NCBI GenBank assembly: GCA_032718475.1
Contig: JAUCBJ010002762.1
Span: forward strand, 62,001 to 126,000
Reading direction: 5' to 3'
DNA: 64,000 bases
Source of the DNA: Nemertoderma westbladi
Lineage: Eukaryota; Xenacoelomorpha; Nemertodermatida; Nemertodermatidae
The notes beneath the pieces were generated by a model. The model was not told the DNA's origin. It was given only the letters and a program-made list of their open reading frames with translations, and ran no database searches. Both the position numbers and the translations under genes were made by a program. Below are positions 9,095 through 20,558 of the stretch, piece by piece. How positions within the stretch are numbered: the first letter of the stretch is position 1; every line of letters begins with the position of its first letter.

Positions 9095-11859
9095 AGACGC
9101 TACCTTTGCTCAAGTGGAAAGCGAAGCGACAGCAGAGAAACCGCAGAAGAAGGACGCTATTGACATCTATCTGTCAGACTATCAACGATTTATAGGAGAC
9201 GAAGAGTTGAGGAGACTGCTGGCTGGACTTCGCCCTAATAGTGAAGGAGCCAAGTTTGTGTTGGATGCATTAGACGCGGAAATGTTAGCTGCGAACTAAG
9301 CTAAATTTGATGAACGCCTCCGCATCGCTAGGGTCCAAGAAGAACAAGTAAAGAAAAAACGTATAGAAGACAGAAAGACAGCAGCAGCGGCAGTGGCAGT
9401 GGCAGAAGCGGAAAGAAAAGTGGCAGAAGTGGAAAGAAAAGCGGCAGAAGTGGAAAGAAAGGCGGCAGTGGCAGCTGCAGAAGCGGAAAGAAAAGCAGCA
9501 GAAGCGGAAAAGAAAGATAGCAGTGGCAGAAGCAGAACGGAGAGCATCTGAAGAGACCACCCAACTAGAGTTGGAAAATCTGCAAGAGAAGCAAGACTAC
9601 ATAGATAAACAGTTAACAGCTAGCCAAATGCAGATGATAAGTCGATCTACTCCCAAAAGACAGGGATTTACATCATCTGATGAAGGCGATACCACCGATC
9701 CTGAAGGCGGAGGAAATAGATCTCGTTCCAACAGACGTAGAAGAATGCCTCACCGTCAGATATTGCCTAATCTGCCCCCAGTTGTGAGAAGGCAACTAGC
9801 TAGCACAGACTTAGGTAGTACAGAACCCACAGACCAAATTATTAGAGTAGAAAGACTCCCTACTATAGTAGATGAACCTGAAATAATTAGGCCTGTTCTC
9901 GAAGCCACCCCTTCGGTGATAGAGACACCTGTACTCCCAGAACCTACCTCTAAATTCCTTTTGAACAGCACTAAACTACCTGTGCCCAGCAGAACCGCCC
10001 CTGAGACAGTTCCTGTCCTGGACTCCGAGCGAAATATCAACGATTTGTCGCCCATTGTCCCTCGTCTACCCGCTACTATGTTGGCGGCTCCCGCTTCGGC
10101 GGTTGAGTGGGTGGATGAGGGACGGCGGGGGATGGATCTCCTGCTCGGGCAGATGCAGGAGACTGTTCAACAGTTCAAAGGAACAGTAAGGGAAAGTAGG
10201 TTAGAGTTGCAAGAAGTGCAGCAGAGTATCGCGTTAGAACGCGATAGATTAGTAAATACACAAAAGGGTATACCACCACCCCCTGTAACAATGTGTCAAC
10301 CTGTTAGGTCTGAAGTATTTCATGCGCAAGGTGTGGAGCCTACATGCATCTATACTGCTAGTGAAGTAGAAACTCCTATAGTAAACCCTATTAAAGGTAA
10401 TTATAAACCTGTTGACAATGATATTCCATATAGACCTGATAATAATCCGAGAAATTTATATACCGATAACTCGATATTAAATAATACGATGGCCCAAGAA
10501 AGTTTTACGCGTCAAATGGCTAGAACCGAAGCCTGTCAAGCGGTAAAGGTGGGAGAGATCGTCAAGTTCAATGGAGATGAGATGAAATGGTTACCTTTTA
10601 ATGAATATTATAAAGATAACATACAGAACTCTGTGCTATCTAACGGAGAGAAACTTAGATTCCTCATAGAGTGCTTGGAAGGATCTCCCAAGTTAATGGC
10701 GTTAAAGTTTATTGGACATCCAGATGGATTAAGACAAGTTTGGAATACACTAAATGTCAGGTACGGTAATAGGAATAACATAGCTAGGTATTTGTATGAG
10801 AAATTAATGGCGCCCCGAAAGTTTCTTAGCAGCGGGATTATAGAGTTTTCCGACGAGATTCAGGAGATCTGTAGACAACTAGATTGGTTAGGTAAGTCTC
10901 ATGAATACCAGAATTCCATGGTTGTAGGAGCCTTAGCATCAGCTTTGCCAAAGGGTGGAGTAGGTACTCGGTGGGACAAAAAGGTCCTCTATTTGATGGA
11001 CCAACAACATAGAGACCCTACCATGGCTGATCTTATGTCATTCTTAGATGGAGAGGTAAAATTACAGCTCCTAAAGCAGTCCAGAGAGAAGACACAGGAA
11101 AATAAGGTAAGTGAGAAACCCGTTTCTAGGAGAAAGGTAACACCAGTGTGTTATACAGACGACAGCGAAAGCCAGGCTTCTCAAGAGGAGGACAGCGGGA
11201 GAGACACTGAAAGATCTTACTATGTCAACAAGGCGCCTAAAGACGTAAGTAAATTTAAGTCTCGAACCAATGACAGGAGAGAACAGGTAACAAAAACTCC
11301 TCCTACGTCTCCTAAGAGAATTCATGGAAGAAAGCCCGTGGAAAGAACGAGTGTGCACAACGTTACTCAAAGTAAGGTAAGTAACATCAAACCAAAATGT
11401 GTACTGTGCGACGGGCCCCACCGTTTAAGTGTGTGTGATGAATTCCTAAAGAAATCCCTAATAGATAGACGTGAAGTCATGTGGAATAAGCGGTTGTGTT
11501 ATAATTGCCTCAAACAACGACACCAACGGCGAACCTGTTATTCCGACGCAAGGTGTGCTAAGTGCGGCGCGAAACATCATATCTTGTTGCACACTGAATT
11601 CGAAAGAAACAGCCCGAGTCAGGTAAGTGAGCCCGAACTACATGTCCAATTCAGTGATGTGAACGACACTGACCAAAGTTCTGAGATGGAAGGATTCTAT
11701 ACGGATGAATTCTCCGACGAAAACGAATCCTGTTACCTAATAAATACCGCAGTGTATCGAGCACTTACATATGAGAAAGAAACCGATGAGCTCCCCCTAA
11801 CTACTCCTGACCGACAACCATCTTGGAAAGCACCAACTTCCAACGTAGGAATCCGATAA
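8202..11859 (+). pseudogene. gag: BEL/Pao gag (with stops and one frameshift)
   Basis: Starts at ATG 8202. The frame is broken by TAG at 9015-9017 (a Gln codon in unit A), TAA at 9297-9299, and a one-base frameshift at about 9510-9517, after which it stays open to TAA 11857-11859. In order: a helical N-terminal region shared with the duplicate; an Ala/Glu/Lys/Arg-rich coiled coil with 21-bp tandem repeats (about 9350-9600); a Pro/Thr/Val linker; a second coil (about 10100-10270); a DUF1759-like Gag core of BEL elements (about 10530-11090, with KFNGDEMKWLPF); and a Cys/His cluster (about 11395-11600) with CVLC..H....C, LCYNCL..RH....C and CAKCGAKHHILLH, the usual BEL knuckle set. The protein would package element RNA in cytoplasmic particles. 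The frameshift lies in the repetitive A-rich coil, where slippage or a sequencing error is likely. Confidence 0.88.
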
Positions 11860-12834
11860 TTTCCCGTAGTGCAGTTGAGAGTCCACGGGTCAGACAAGAG
11901 CTATATAGTGAATGCCCTCCTTGACTCCGGCAGCACAGGAACATTCATCTACAAAGAACTAGCCGAAGACATCTTTGATGGACAACCCAAGTTCCGAACT
12001 AAGTGGAACATGTCAGGAATTATGCAGGTTTGGAAATCTACAGTAACTACAGATTACTATGTAGGCGCGTTGTCCACCCCCCAGGATGAACTAGGAGAAC
12101 ACAGTATAAGGTCAGTAAAAATGGTGGCGATAAAGAACTTCTCTACCAGCCAAGTGAAACCTTATAATTGGGATGAGGACGACTTCACCCAGCAGCATAA
12201 GATACCTAGATTCAACACAGACTACCCTGGAGTGGAAATACTCATCGGCCAAAATGCGCATGAGGCGCTTGAGACATTGGAGAAACGGCCTGCTCAACCG
12301 CAACCACTACAAACCTATGCGGGAAGAACTAGAGTAGGTTGGTACTTTACTGGACCTTCCCGTAGAACTCTCATGGAAAGGCTACGCAAAGATCGGGTCT
12401 ACCAGGTGAGTGAAAGGGATGAGGAGACCAGTGTGGGAGACGACCCAACTGAGGGAACACCATACTCCTCAGATAATGACGATATCCACCAACTCTTCGA
12501 CGAGGAGAATACCATCGACCTCCTTACGGAAAATGAAACTTGGCAAAACCAAGTGAACTTATGTCACCTCATTCATCCAGTGGGAAAAGTTGATTACAAC
12601 GACGAACTGAATGAAGTGATAGATCGCTACAACGCGAAGACTCGTGATGAACACGCCATACGATTCTTTACTCAAGAGGCTGTAGAGCCCAATTCCTATG
12701 ATAAGGCCCTATCGGTAGAAGAAGAAAGTGCCAAGCAGATACAGGAAACAACTACATGTTTTCTTAAAGATCAAGTTAGATATGAGATTGGTCTGCCTTT
12801 CCGACGGAGAGAACCCAATTTTATAAACAACTGA
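11860..12834 (+). pseudogene. BEL/Pao aspartic protease region and linker
   Basis: In the same frame as gag, separated from it by the single TAA at 11857-11859 and ended by TGA at 12832-12834. The active-site motif LLDSGSTGTFI (Asp codon at about 11923) marks a retropepsin-like, DUF1758-type protease, followed by a conserved flap-region-like ILIGQNAHEAL segment (about 12238). The remainder (to about 12830) is an acidic linker leading to RT, with a VNLCHLIHPVGKVDY block. Protease would cleave the Gag-Pol precursor. Because the frame is continuous, the intact ancestor probably made one Gag-Pol polyprotein, as is common in BEL. Confidence 0.85.
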
Positions 12835-12837
12835 CCC

Positions 12838-14160
12838 TTGGCGGAGAAGAGAATTGCGCAACTACATCGACGCCTTACGGCAAATGCTTCAGCTAAGGAG
12901 ATGTACAATACCCAGCTGAAGAAATTCATTGACAAGGGATATGCGGAGCGAGTACCGGAAGGAACACCCATAACTGAGAGAACGTACTATTTATCACACC
13001 ATTACGTTCCCAAACCCGGTAAACCCAACAAAGTCCGGGTAGTATTTGACGGCTCCGCCCTCTACATGGGCCAATCCCTTAACTCCGAGTTGTTGCCAGG
13101 AGCCAACTTACTACAATCCTTGTTGGGAATACTCTTAAGATTACGACAATATTCAATTGCTTTCGCCTCCGATATAGAAGGCATGTTCTTACAAGTTAAG
13201 GCGCTGGATAGAGAACGAGACAGCCTATGATTTCTGTGGTGGCCTGAAGGAGACCTCAACCAGAAACCGGTGGAGTACTGGATGACCATCCAGGCTTTTG
13301 GGATCATATCGAGCCCTTCAAACGCCTGCTCAGTAGTGCGTACCACTGCTGATGATAACCGGGACGCCTTCTCTAAAGAGGTTATCGACAACCTCAAACG
13401 GATATGTACATGGACGACAATTTAAAGTCCCTCCCATCGGTGGAAGAAGCCATTGATGTCGCCAAAGGAACGGTAGATTGCTTGAAAAGAGGTGGATTTC
13501 GATTAACTAAATTCACCAGCAACTCCCGTGAGTTTCTGGAATCGATCCCGGCTGAAGACCGAGGAGTTAAAGATCTAGACCTAATCAAGGACGATCTTCC
13601 AGAAACCAAGACGCTTGGTTTGAAATGGGACACAGAGAGAGATATACTGTTTTTCCAGCTAAAACAGCGAGATAATCCAGTTCGGACTAAACGGATTTGT
13701 CTAAGTATCCTGAGCACATATTTCGATCCATTGGGATTTATTAGCCCAGTTATATTGATTGCTCGGAGTTTAGTACAACAAATGTGGCTTGAAAGCCACT
13801 CATGGGACGATCCACTTAAGGGAGAACTATTAAAGAAGTGGATGAAATGGGAAGATTCTCTACCATCCATCGAGAACTTTATAATTTCCCGTTCCTATTT
13901 TGGTCATGTTCTCCCAACGTATTCCTATCAACTCCATGTGTTTGGAGACGCCAGCGATATGGGAATAGGTATAGTAGCCTACCTGAGAGTTGAAACCCCG
14001 AATGGAATCAAGGTCGCCTTGGTTACCTCTAAGGCTTTGATTAACAACAAGTTGAAGGTTCCTCGAGCTACGCTACAGCCATCGGCCGGAATGTAACAGA
14101 ACAGATCGACTATCCACTGGAGAAAACTGTCTATTGGACCGATGTTTTACTCGTGTTAGA
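12838..14160 (+). pseudogene. pol: BEL/Pao reverse transcriptase and start of RNase H
   Basis: Continues the protease frame after TGA 12832-12834. Seen in order: HHYVPKPGKPNKVRVVFD (RT fingers), ASDIEGMFLQV (first catalytic Asp), TGA at 13228-13230 replacing the expected Arg before FLWWPEG, then a frameshift near 13400 into the frame with MYMDDN (the YMDD active site, about 13404-13421). The thumb/connection follows with FDPLGFISP (about 13727). RNase H begins at HVFGDASDMGIGIVAYLRV (about 13935-13990). The frame breaks again near 14090, and a YWTD-like RNase H segment lies in another frame at about 14130. The gene makes cDNA in the particle; at least two lesions abolish it here. Confidence 0.87.
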
Positions 14161-16314
14161 GTATATAACTTAAATAAATTGGAGATATTGTATAGAATTG
14201 TAGTGGAGTGTTGTATTGGAGAATTGTATATAACCAATGAAGTCTGTCAGTTCAGTGTCTTCGTTACCAACAGAGTATCCATTATACTTAGTCGCACGAA
14301 GATAGATCAATGGAGACATTGCCCCGGGACGATTAATCCAGCCGACATCGCCTCCAGGGGAGTAACTCCACAGGAACTGATAGATACTCCAGACTGGTTA
14401 GGTGGACCCGACTTCCTAAGCAAAGAAGAGGATGAATGGCCTCCTCATCTTACTACGGCGGAGATTAGACAAGCCAAGGGAGCGGAGAAAGTCAAACCTA
14501 AAACCCGGGCGAGTAAATCGAAGTTGTTTAAACCCGTGATAGATCTGTCTGTACTACACACTTCCGGAGACGACGCTTTGGATCCAAAACCCCCAGCCAC
14601 AAATAAGTCTGTTGTGGAAATCAGAGAGAGAGATTGGAAATCTGGAACACCAGACGTCTCGCAAGGACTCTCACCTCTCCTGCAGAGAGCGATATATCAC
14701 TATAGCTCCTGGAATCGGCTTTGTAAGGCCGTTACATATTTAAAGCGATGTTTTCATCATCACTACTCCAGGACGAAGACCACTAGTGATGCTGCTCCAC
14801 TGACATCTGCTCAGGTCCATGTTGTTAAAGATCTTCCCAAATACAAGATATCCGACAGGTTTCTGAAGGAGAATATCAGTTACCAGGAGCATGAAGAAAC
14901 CAATAAGCAGATACTGAGACTCCTGCAATGCTATGAGGATTCCGATAAGTATTTCCTGTTGTTGAGAAATCCACAGATGCGCTTAAGGGATCGTTTCTCT
15001 AGCACAATGATAGATGGGTTAATACGCGTTGGAGGAAGACTAACTAATGCTCCATTATCCTTTGACACTAAGTTTCCCATACTCATTAGAAATCTTGAAA
15101 TACAAATCAAGATGATTGTAGATGTTCACAGTAAGCTTTATCATGCTGGTCGAGAACGAGTTCTTAGCGAAATTCGAACTCGCTATTATTTTCATAATCC
15201 CCGTAGAGCTCTGAACCAAGTTCTTAGGAACTGCATACCCTGTAGGAAAGCATTCAGTAGGCCTTTAACACAGCGAGAGGCAGAATTACCTAGGGAACGA
15301 GTAAGCTTCTATGAACCACCCTTTACTAATACCAGTGTGGATTTATTTGGCCCTATTGAAGTATATCGTGCTAGGACTATAGTCAAGAGATTGTGTGTCA
15401 TCTTTGTCTGTATAACTTGCAGAGCTATCCATCTCGATATGGTGAACGATTTATCTACCAATAGCTTCATATTGAGCTTACGCCGACAGATCTCTCGCTT
15501 TGGAACTAGTAACACGATGAGATCTGATAAGGGAACAAACTTCATTGGTGCCAACAATGAAATCAAGGCTTACATCAAAGATTGGAACCAAAGACAGGTG
15601 GACGATCAGCTAAGGGTAACAGCGTCTAGCTGTACCTTCAACGCCGCCGACGCCCCATGGTGTGGAGGAAGTTGGGAGAGATTAATCAGAAGCGTGAAGA
15701 CCGCATTTCACTTTATAGTGCCGTGCCGCGCGTATCTCACCGACAAACTTTTGCGGACGTTAATGGAGGAAATCGCCGCCTATCTCAACGAGAGACCGCT
15801 TATGCCAGTCTCATCGAGTCCTGATTCCCTGGAAGCGCTAACACCCGCGCACTTTCTACTGAAGAAACCTGTAGCCATGCTCCCACGATCGGAAATCACG
15901 GACGGAGACAAATACTGCCGGCAAACTTGGCAATTATGCAGTTGTTATCCCGTCGTTTCGCTGACCATTTCGAAAAACATTATCTGCCTACGCTACAACT
16001 TCGAACTAAGTGGTTTGCGCAGCAAGAAAACGTCAGTACCGGAGACATGGTCCTTATTGTGGATTCAGACTCATCGACTTATCGAGACTCATATCTCGGA
16101 TGATGGTTTGGTGCGATCGGTAGAACTCGTCGTCATGCGACGTAACTTTAAGAAACCGGGAATTGTCTTCGAGACACAGCAGCTCAATCGTCCAGATGGT
16201 CGTTTATGTTTACTGGAAAGAGACAGAGAACTCTCCGGAAACTATGGAAGGCAAGATACTCTTCCCACGACCACCTCCCTAATCCAACCAACATCTAGGG
16301 GCTCCCCAACGTGA
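14161..16314 (+). pseudogene. BEL/Pao RNase H tail and integrase
   Basis: Begins within the RNase H/connection (W-R-H-C-P-G-T-INPADIASRG, a hallmark just before BEL integrase). An HHCC zinc-binding domain is present (HSKLYH ... CIPC, about 15125-15243). The DDE core follows: Asp in SVDLFGP (about 15340), Asp in SDKGTNF (about 15525, where BEL usually has SDNGTNF) and Glu in GGSWERLIRSVK (about 15675), with LTPAHFLL after it. Near 15900 the frame shifts. The expected C-terminal block, with YLPTLQLRTKW and STGDMVLIVD, is found in another frame at about 15980-16080. Integrase would insert the cDNA, giving the 5-bp target duplication seen at this element. Confidence 0.87.
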
Positions 16315-18018
16315 TAGCGTCAGGAGTGGGTGTGTGACTATATTATTTTATATATTTTTATTATTTTTATATTTATGTATGTATTATTATGTAATTTTAT
16401 TATAATCGTTTTCTTTAATTTTATGTAGTAGAATGTCATTTTAGCGATTATCTAGTAGATTAGTGCAATATATATTAGTCTTCTTACTTAATTACTTATA
16501 TATTATATATTTAGTGCGACGGCGAGAAATAATTCTTTTTCTCTTTCCTTACTGTCCGTATTACATTATAAATACGTGACTACAGTAAGATGAAATATCC
16601 GTACTTATTAAAGTACAATAAAGCTCCTACTATATTCAAGTATTATTGGTAAGTAGAGTATTAGGAATGCAAAGTTCAGATCCTCGTGTCTCGGCTAAAC
16701 CAAGCTCTGGGTAGACCTTGGAAACGACTTGCCTCTTCTCACTGACATTGCTTCGTGCGATATTGCTCTCATACCATATATTAAATAATACATATAGTAG
16801 CGTGATGTCCCTTTAACAGTAGGGTAAAACGCAAAATAAATCTGTTTAACCCTTTGACCATCTGTAATTCTAGTCGATTAAGATATCGCGGCACTCACCG
16901 ATATACTTGAAAGACAAAATTCTAGAATCAATGGTTAACATCCCCAGACATGTTCTGGAATAAACCGGTGCCCATCTTAAATATTAATTATTAATATTTA
17001 TAAAATCTGTCAAACCGATACAATAGAGTAACTACTTACAAGTTAACTCTAGAAAATCTATAAATTATAATCTGTTAAAATTTAGATCCTTTAAAATTCT
17101 AGTCGATTAAGATATCGTAGCCCTTACCGATACTCTTACAAGGACAAATTTCCTAGAATTCAGGATCCTAGTCCCCAGACATGCTCTGGAATAAAATTGT
17201 GTCTATTTAATATTAAATAATAAAATTTACGGGAATAAATTTAAATTCATATCTTTTAATGAATTTGATAAATTGTCCTTTTTATACAATAATTTATAAC
17301 ATTCCCAAAATTCCATTAATTAATAGATCATGGGAGCGGAGATTCACCCTATTAAGTATATTAGTGTGCGAGAATCTCCAATATATAGTCAATAGCCGAT
17401 AAAATTCATAAAATCATGTATAAAGAGGAATATTGACAATTAAAGAATTACTATTAAATAGCATCCCAGATCTGTATGCATGAGAATTACCCTAATTCTA
17501 CTGCTAGCTTTCCATAATGTCACCATGGCAACAACCACGCTAGAATTAGAAGTGAGTTAAAAGAACAATAAAGCTTGCCCCATTGAATAGCATAAGGAAT
17601 AAATAGCACACTGCTAGTATCCAAGGATACCCAATAATAACGTGGCATTCTGGAAGGCACTTGACTAACGGACAAATGGCCCGAATGTGTGCGGTTTGTG
17701 ACAGTTGTGTGGAATTTGTGCGTTTATAGGTGAATGTTACTACTAAAGTGTGTTTACAGTAGCGAGTCGCAATTGTGAAAGTAGCCCTAACTCTGCAGTA
17801 AGAACCTGAAGTAAATCTTAGCCCTTAGGACGGACAGTGGGGTGACTCGCGCTGGTTGTTGTTGTCGTTGTGTAGCTACACGTTGGCGAAAAACACAGCG
17901 ACGACGGTACATCGGCGCTGAGGATCTTGCACTGTCCGGGGGAGGAGAGGGGTAGGCAGCGACGCCCGCTAGCCTAATTATAAACTCAATATAATATTGA
18001 TAAACTCATATAGCAGCT
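16315..18018 (+). other. Spacer between integrase and ORF3, with internal repeats
   Basis: AT-rich, no coding frame recognised. A block of about 100 bp at 16866-16965 recurs at 17095-17195. Both have 'attctagtcgattaagatat', a short variable piece, then a CCCCAGACATG(T/C)TCTGGAATAAA segment whose CCAGA/TCTGG arms can form a hairpin. The end of the spacer is GC-richer (about 17860-17970). Position and conservation suggest a cis-acting RNA or a subgenomic-expression region, but this is not shown. Confidence 0.6.
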
Positions 18019-19733
18019 ATGACTGAGTTGATAGAAGATGATCTTGGTATTAGGGAGCGATATACTCTACCTTTACAAGCGTTTGTTGATAGCTTGATAC
18101 GCGGCGACGCTAGTCCAACTACTATGGAGGACGATGGTCGTTATATCGAACCGCCGATGTCCCAGGAGCAACTTACGCGTGAATTGGACTATAGAAAATT
18201 CACCGCTCGCTATACGCATCGTAATGGTACGTATATGGACTTCTTAACTACTGGCCATCTTATCGATTTACATGATACGGACAATGTAGACACCGAAAGG
18301 GAAATGGTTTTATTTAAATATCATACCCAGCGGAGTCGGAAAGATAAACTGAGAATAGAACACGAGAATTCTATTCGAAACCGACTCGAAAGAGAAGATG
18401 TTGAAGAGCCGGATAAACGCAGCGACTTCAACGATTATCTGGAATTCTTGAGAGAAACATATCTCAATATTGCCAGTCAACAGAATCTGGAAACTCGATA
18501 TCCTCAAGGTATACATCATGACCCTATGATAGAACTCAAACGGCTCTATTTCACTATGATGTATCTTACCGCCGATCGACCGCTACCTGTCATCCCAGAT
18601 AGCTTCGAACAGATGGGGGAATATTGTAAAACTGGAGAATGATCACCCGCGTTTCCCCTGCAGGACGTGCGTCTTTGGTATTACTGCCACGAATGCCCTA
18701 GACCCAATCAGCAAACGGAAAGACATAAACATCCGCGGAGACGTTGCGCTAAACACAGTTTTACACGCTATACTTATGGGAGTTTCGAGCGAAACTTGTT
18801 CGACGTATCACCTACGCTTGCTCGACTCAAACGATGCTTAAATAAACCCATGATCAGAGTTCCGGAATACTCGGTTAGACCTCCTCACTCCCTAGTGAGA
18901 CCTCAGACTCTTGATCCTAATAGTATCACGGATCCTCCCGAACTGTACTCACTGTTCAAAGATCTAGTGTTACCCGAACAATTAGTCGGTGGCACTCCGG
19001 CTGTGGGCTCCCTAGATATTCGCCCATCTTACCTAGTCGGATTGGGACGAGGACATCTAATATCGCCATTCAATCGTATCATCGTCCCGGTTTAACCCGA
19101 TACAAACTGTCACCGAGGAGGAGGAGAGAGTTGTACGAAACGCGTTGGACACTATTCGTCAAAAGATCAGAAAGGGAACCTACAAATGTTTAGAGAAACG
19201 TAAATTGCAGCAGCAAGTCCAAGCGGTAAACGAATTAGCTTTATCTCAGTTCGATCAGGAAATCAAGAATCTCTAAGAAGATATCGAACTTGAGCGACCC
19301 TACTCTCTAAAAGAGTTTTAGACAAATGTTTCCAACGACAAGCGGAGGAAAATCAGCTCGAGGAGAAGCATATCGATTCCTATAGAGCCCGAGAACGCGA
19401 GTTGAAAAGAATCATCAAACCGAGGAAATTCTCTCTACTCACGGTCCATCTACCGCTATCATTCAGACGACTCGTCAGGGACCAATAAGTGCTGCTGTCT
19501 TAAAACGCGCTCTCAAGGTTGTTCAACCTCGTTCCACTGAGGTTGATATCGATCAACCAGGTACCTCGACCGGCGGATACACCGACCGTAATCCCAAACC
19601 TTCCGATGCAATTGTATTGCACCCTTCACCCAGGAGTTATAGCCCTCCTAGTAAAGTGGCTCGCCCCAAAAAGAAAAGGACTCTTGCTAGCCTTAAAAAA
19701 CTGCGTAAACGCCGTCCTCGCAAGAAAGACTAA
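18019..19733 (+). pseudogene. ORF3: unrecognised accessory protein of the BEL element
   Basis: ATG at 18019 opens a frame of 207 residues, ended by TGA at 18640-18642. The same frame resumes and stays open to TAA 19093-19095. Related coding signal then continues in other frames to TAA at about 19733: an acidic/coiled segment after TVTEEEERVV, then a Pro/Ser-rich tail ending with SKVARPKKKRTLASLKK and more Lys/Arg, a clear nuclear-localisation-type basic tail. A Cys/His cluster (WYYCHECPRPNQQ, then H, H, C, H within 30 residues, about 18679-18750) may bind zinc. There is no signal peptide or transmembrane stretch, so an envelope role is unlikely. Intact length would be about 570 residues. Function unknown; it is confined to the position after pol and ends 80 bp before the 3' LTR. 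Confidence 0.6.
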
Positions 19734-19811
19734 CTGTTTAGAGTATTTTTATATTTTAGAAACTGTGATTTTTTATATTTTATAGAATTAAATCCCATTT
19801 TCTGGGAGCGG
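19734..19811 (+). other. BEL 3' untranslated end with a short purine tract
   Basis: T-rich sequence after ORF3 ends in 'tctgggagcgg' directly before the 3' LTR TGTAAAGG. The GGGAGCGG run is in the correct place for a polypurine tract that primes plus-strand synthesis, although it contains one C. Confidence 0.5.
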
Positions 19812-20558
19812 TGTAAAGGCTTTTGCGGATCTAACTAGTCATTTTTCCCGCAAAGTACTCTGTAGGTGTTTTAGCGGACATAAAAAGCCGTTTTCTTACT
19901 GTGTAGGTGTTTTAGTGGACATAAAAAGCCATTTTTCTGTATGTATACTTTAGCGGACATAACTAGCGATTTTATGCCGCAATACGCCAAAATACTCTTG
20001 ATACAGTGTAGTTCAGATGACGACATCTATCAGCTGATATGTCCACGTAGAGCTTTTCTTTGTTCTTTGTTCGGCTCGACCAATCAGAGCGATTTTCATT
20101 TTATTTGCACAGAAGCCTCCGGGAAATCGCGCAATGCATTATGGTCTTTGTTTACCTTTTTTCCTGAGCCTAGAACATCGGCTGTGGAATTATTCTGTGT
20201 TTCAGACTTTAGCCAAACATTAGAACGGCTTTGATTATAGAAACGTATAACTGTTATCATAACATAACTCACAATACATAATTCATGACTCAAATACTAT
20301 ACATACCTTTCACCGCATTATTTTACTGCTATTTACTGTCGGTTATTAATTGTTATCAGTTGATGGATATGTGTTATATTTGGAGAATATCGATAAATAA
20401 CCATAAAACCCCGATCTTCTTGTTATACTGAAGGTTAGAGAGACCGGTTACATATAGCAATTGCGACTTACATTATGGTGGTTTTGGAGAGAATTGAATG
20501 CTATTTCATAGACCCTACATGTGTCAGTTGCTGTTCTCCTTATATATGATCAAAATTA
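19812..20558 (+). repeat. BEL element 3' LTR, 5' portion (before LINE)
   Basis: Matches the 5' LTR from TGTAAAGG to 'tgatcaaaatta' with few differences. It is separated from the rest of the LTR by the LINE. The last 12 bp (20547-20558) are the left copy of the LINE target duplication. Confidence 0.95.

Noticed and set aside
9505-9525. Programmed frameshift in gag
   Set aside because: The A-rich repeated coil has a one-base difference with no conserved slippery site plus pseudoknot visible, and other lesions surround it. Ordinary indel is simpler.
9285-9564. Minus-strand Phe/Cys/Leu-rich frames opposite the gag coil
   Set aside because: They are the complement of the Ala/Glu/Lys repeats on the plus strand and not a membrane protein.
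18019-19095. ORF3 as an envelope protein
   Set aside because: No signal peptide, hydrophobic membrane anchor or fusion-peptide-like stretch; the tail is strongly basic.
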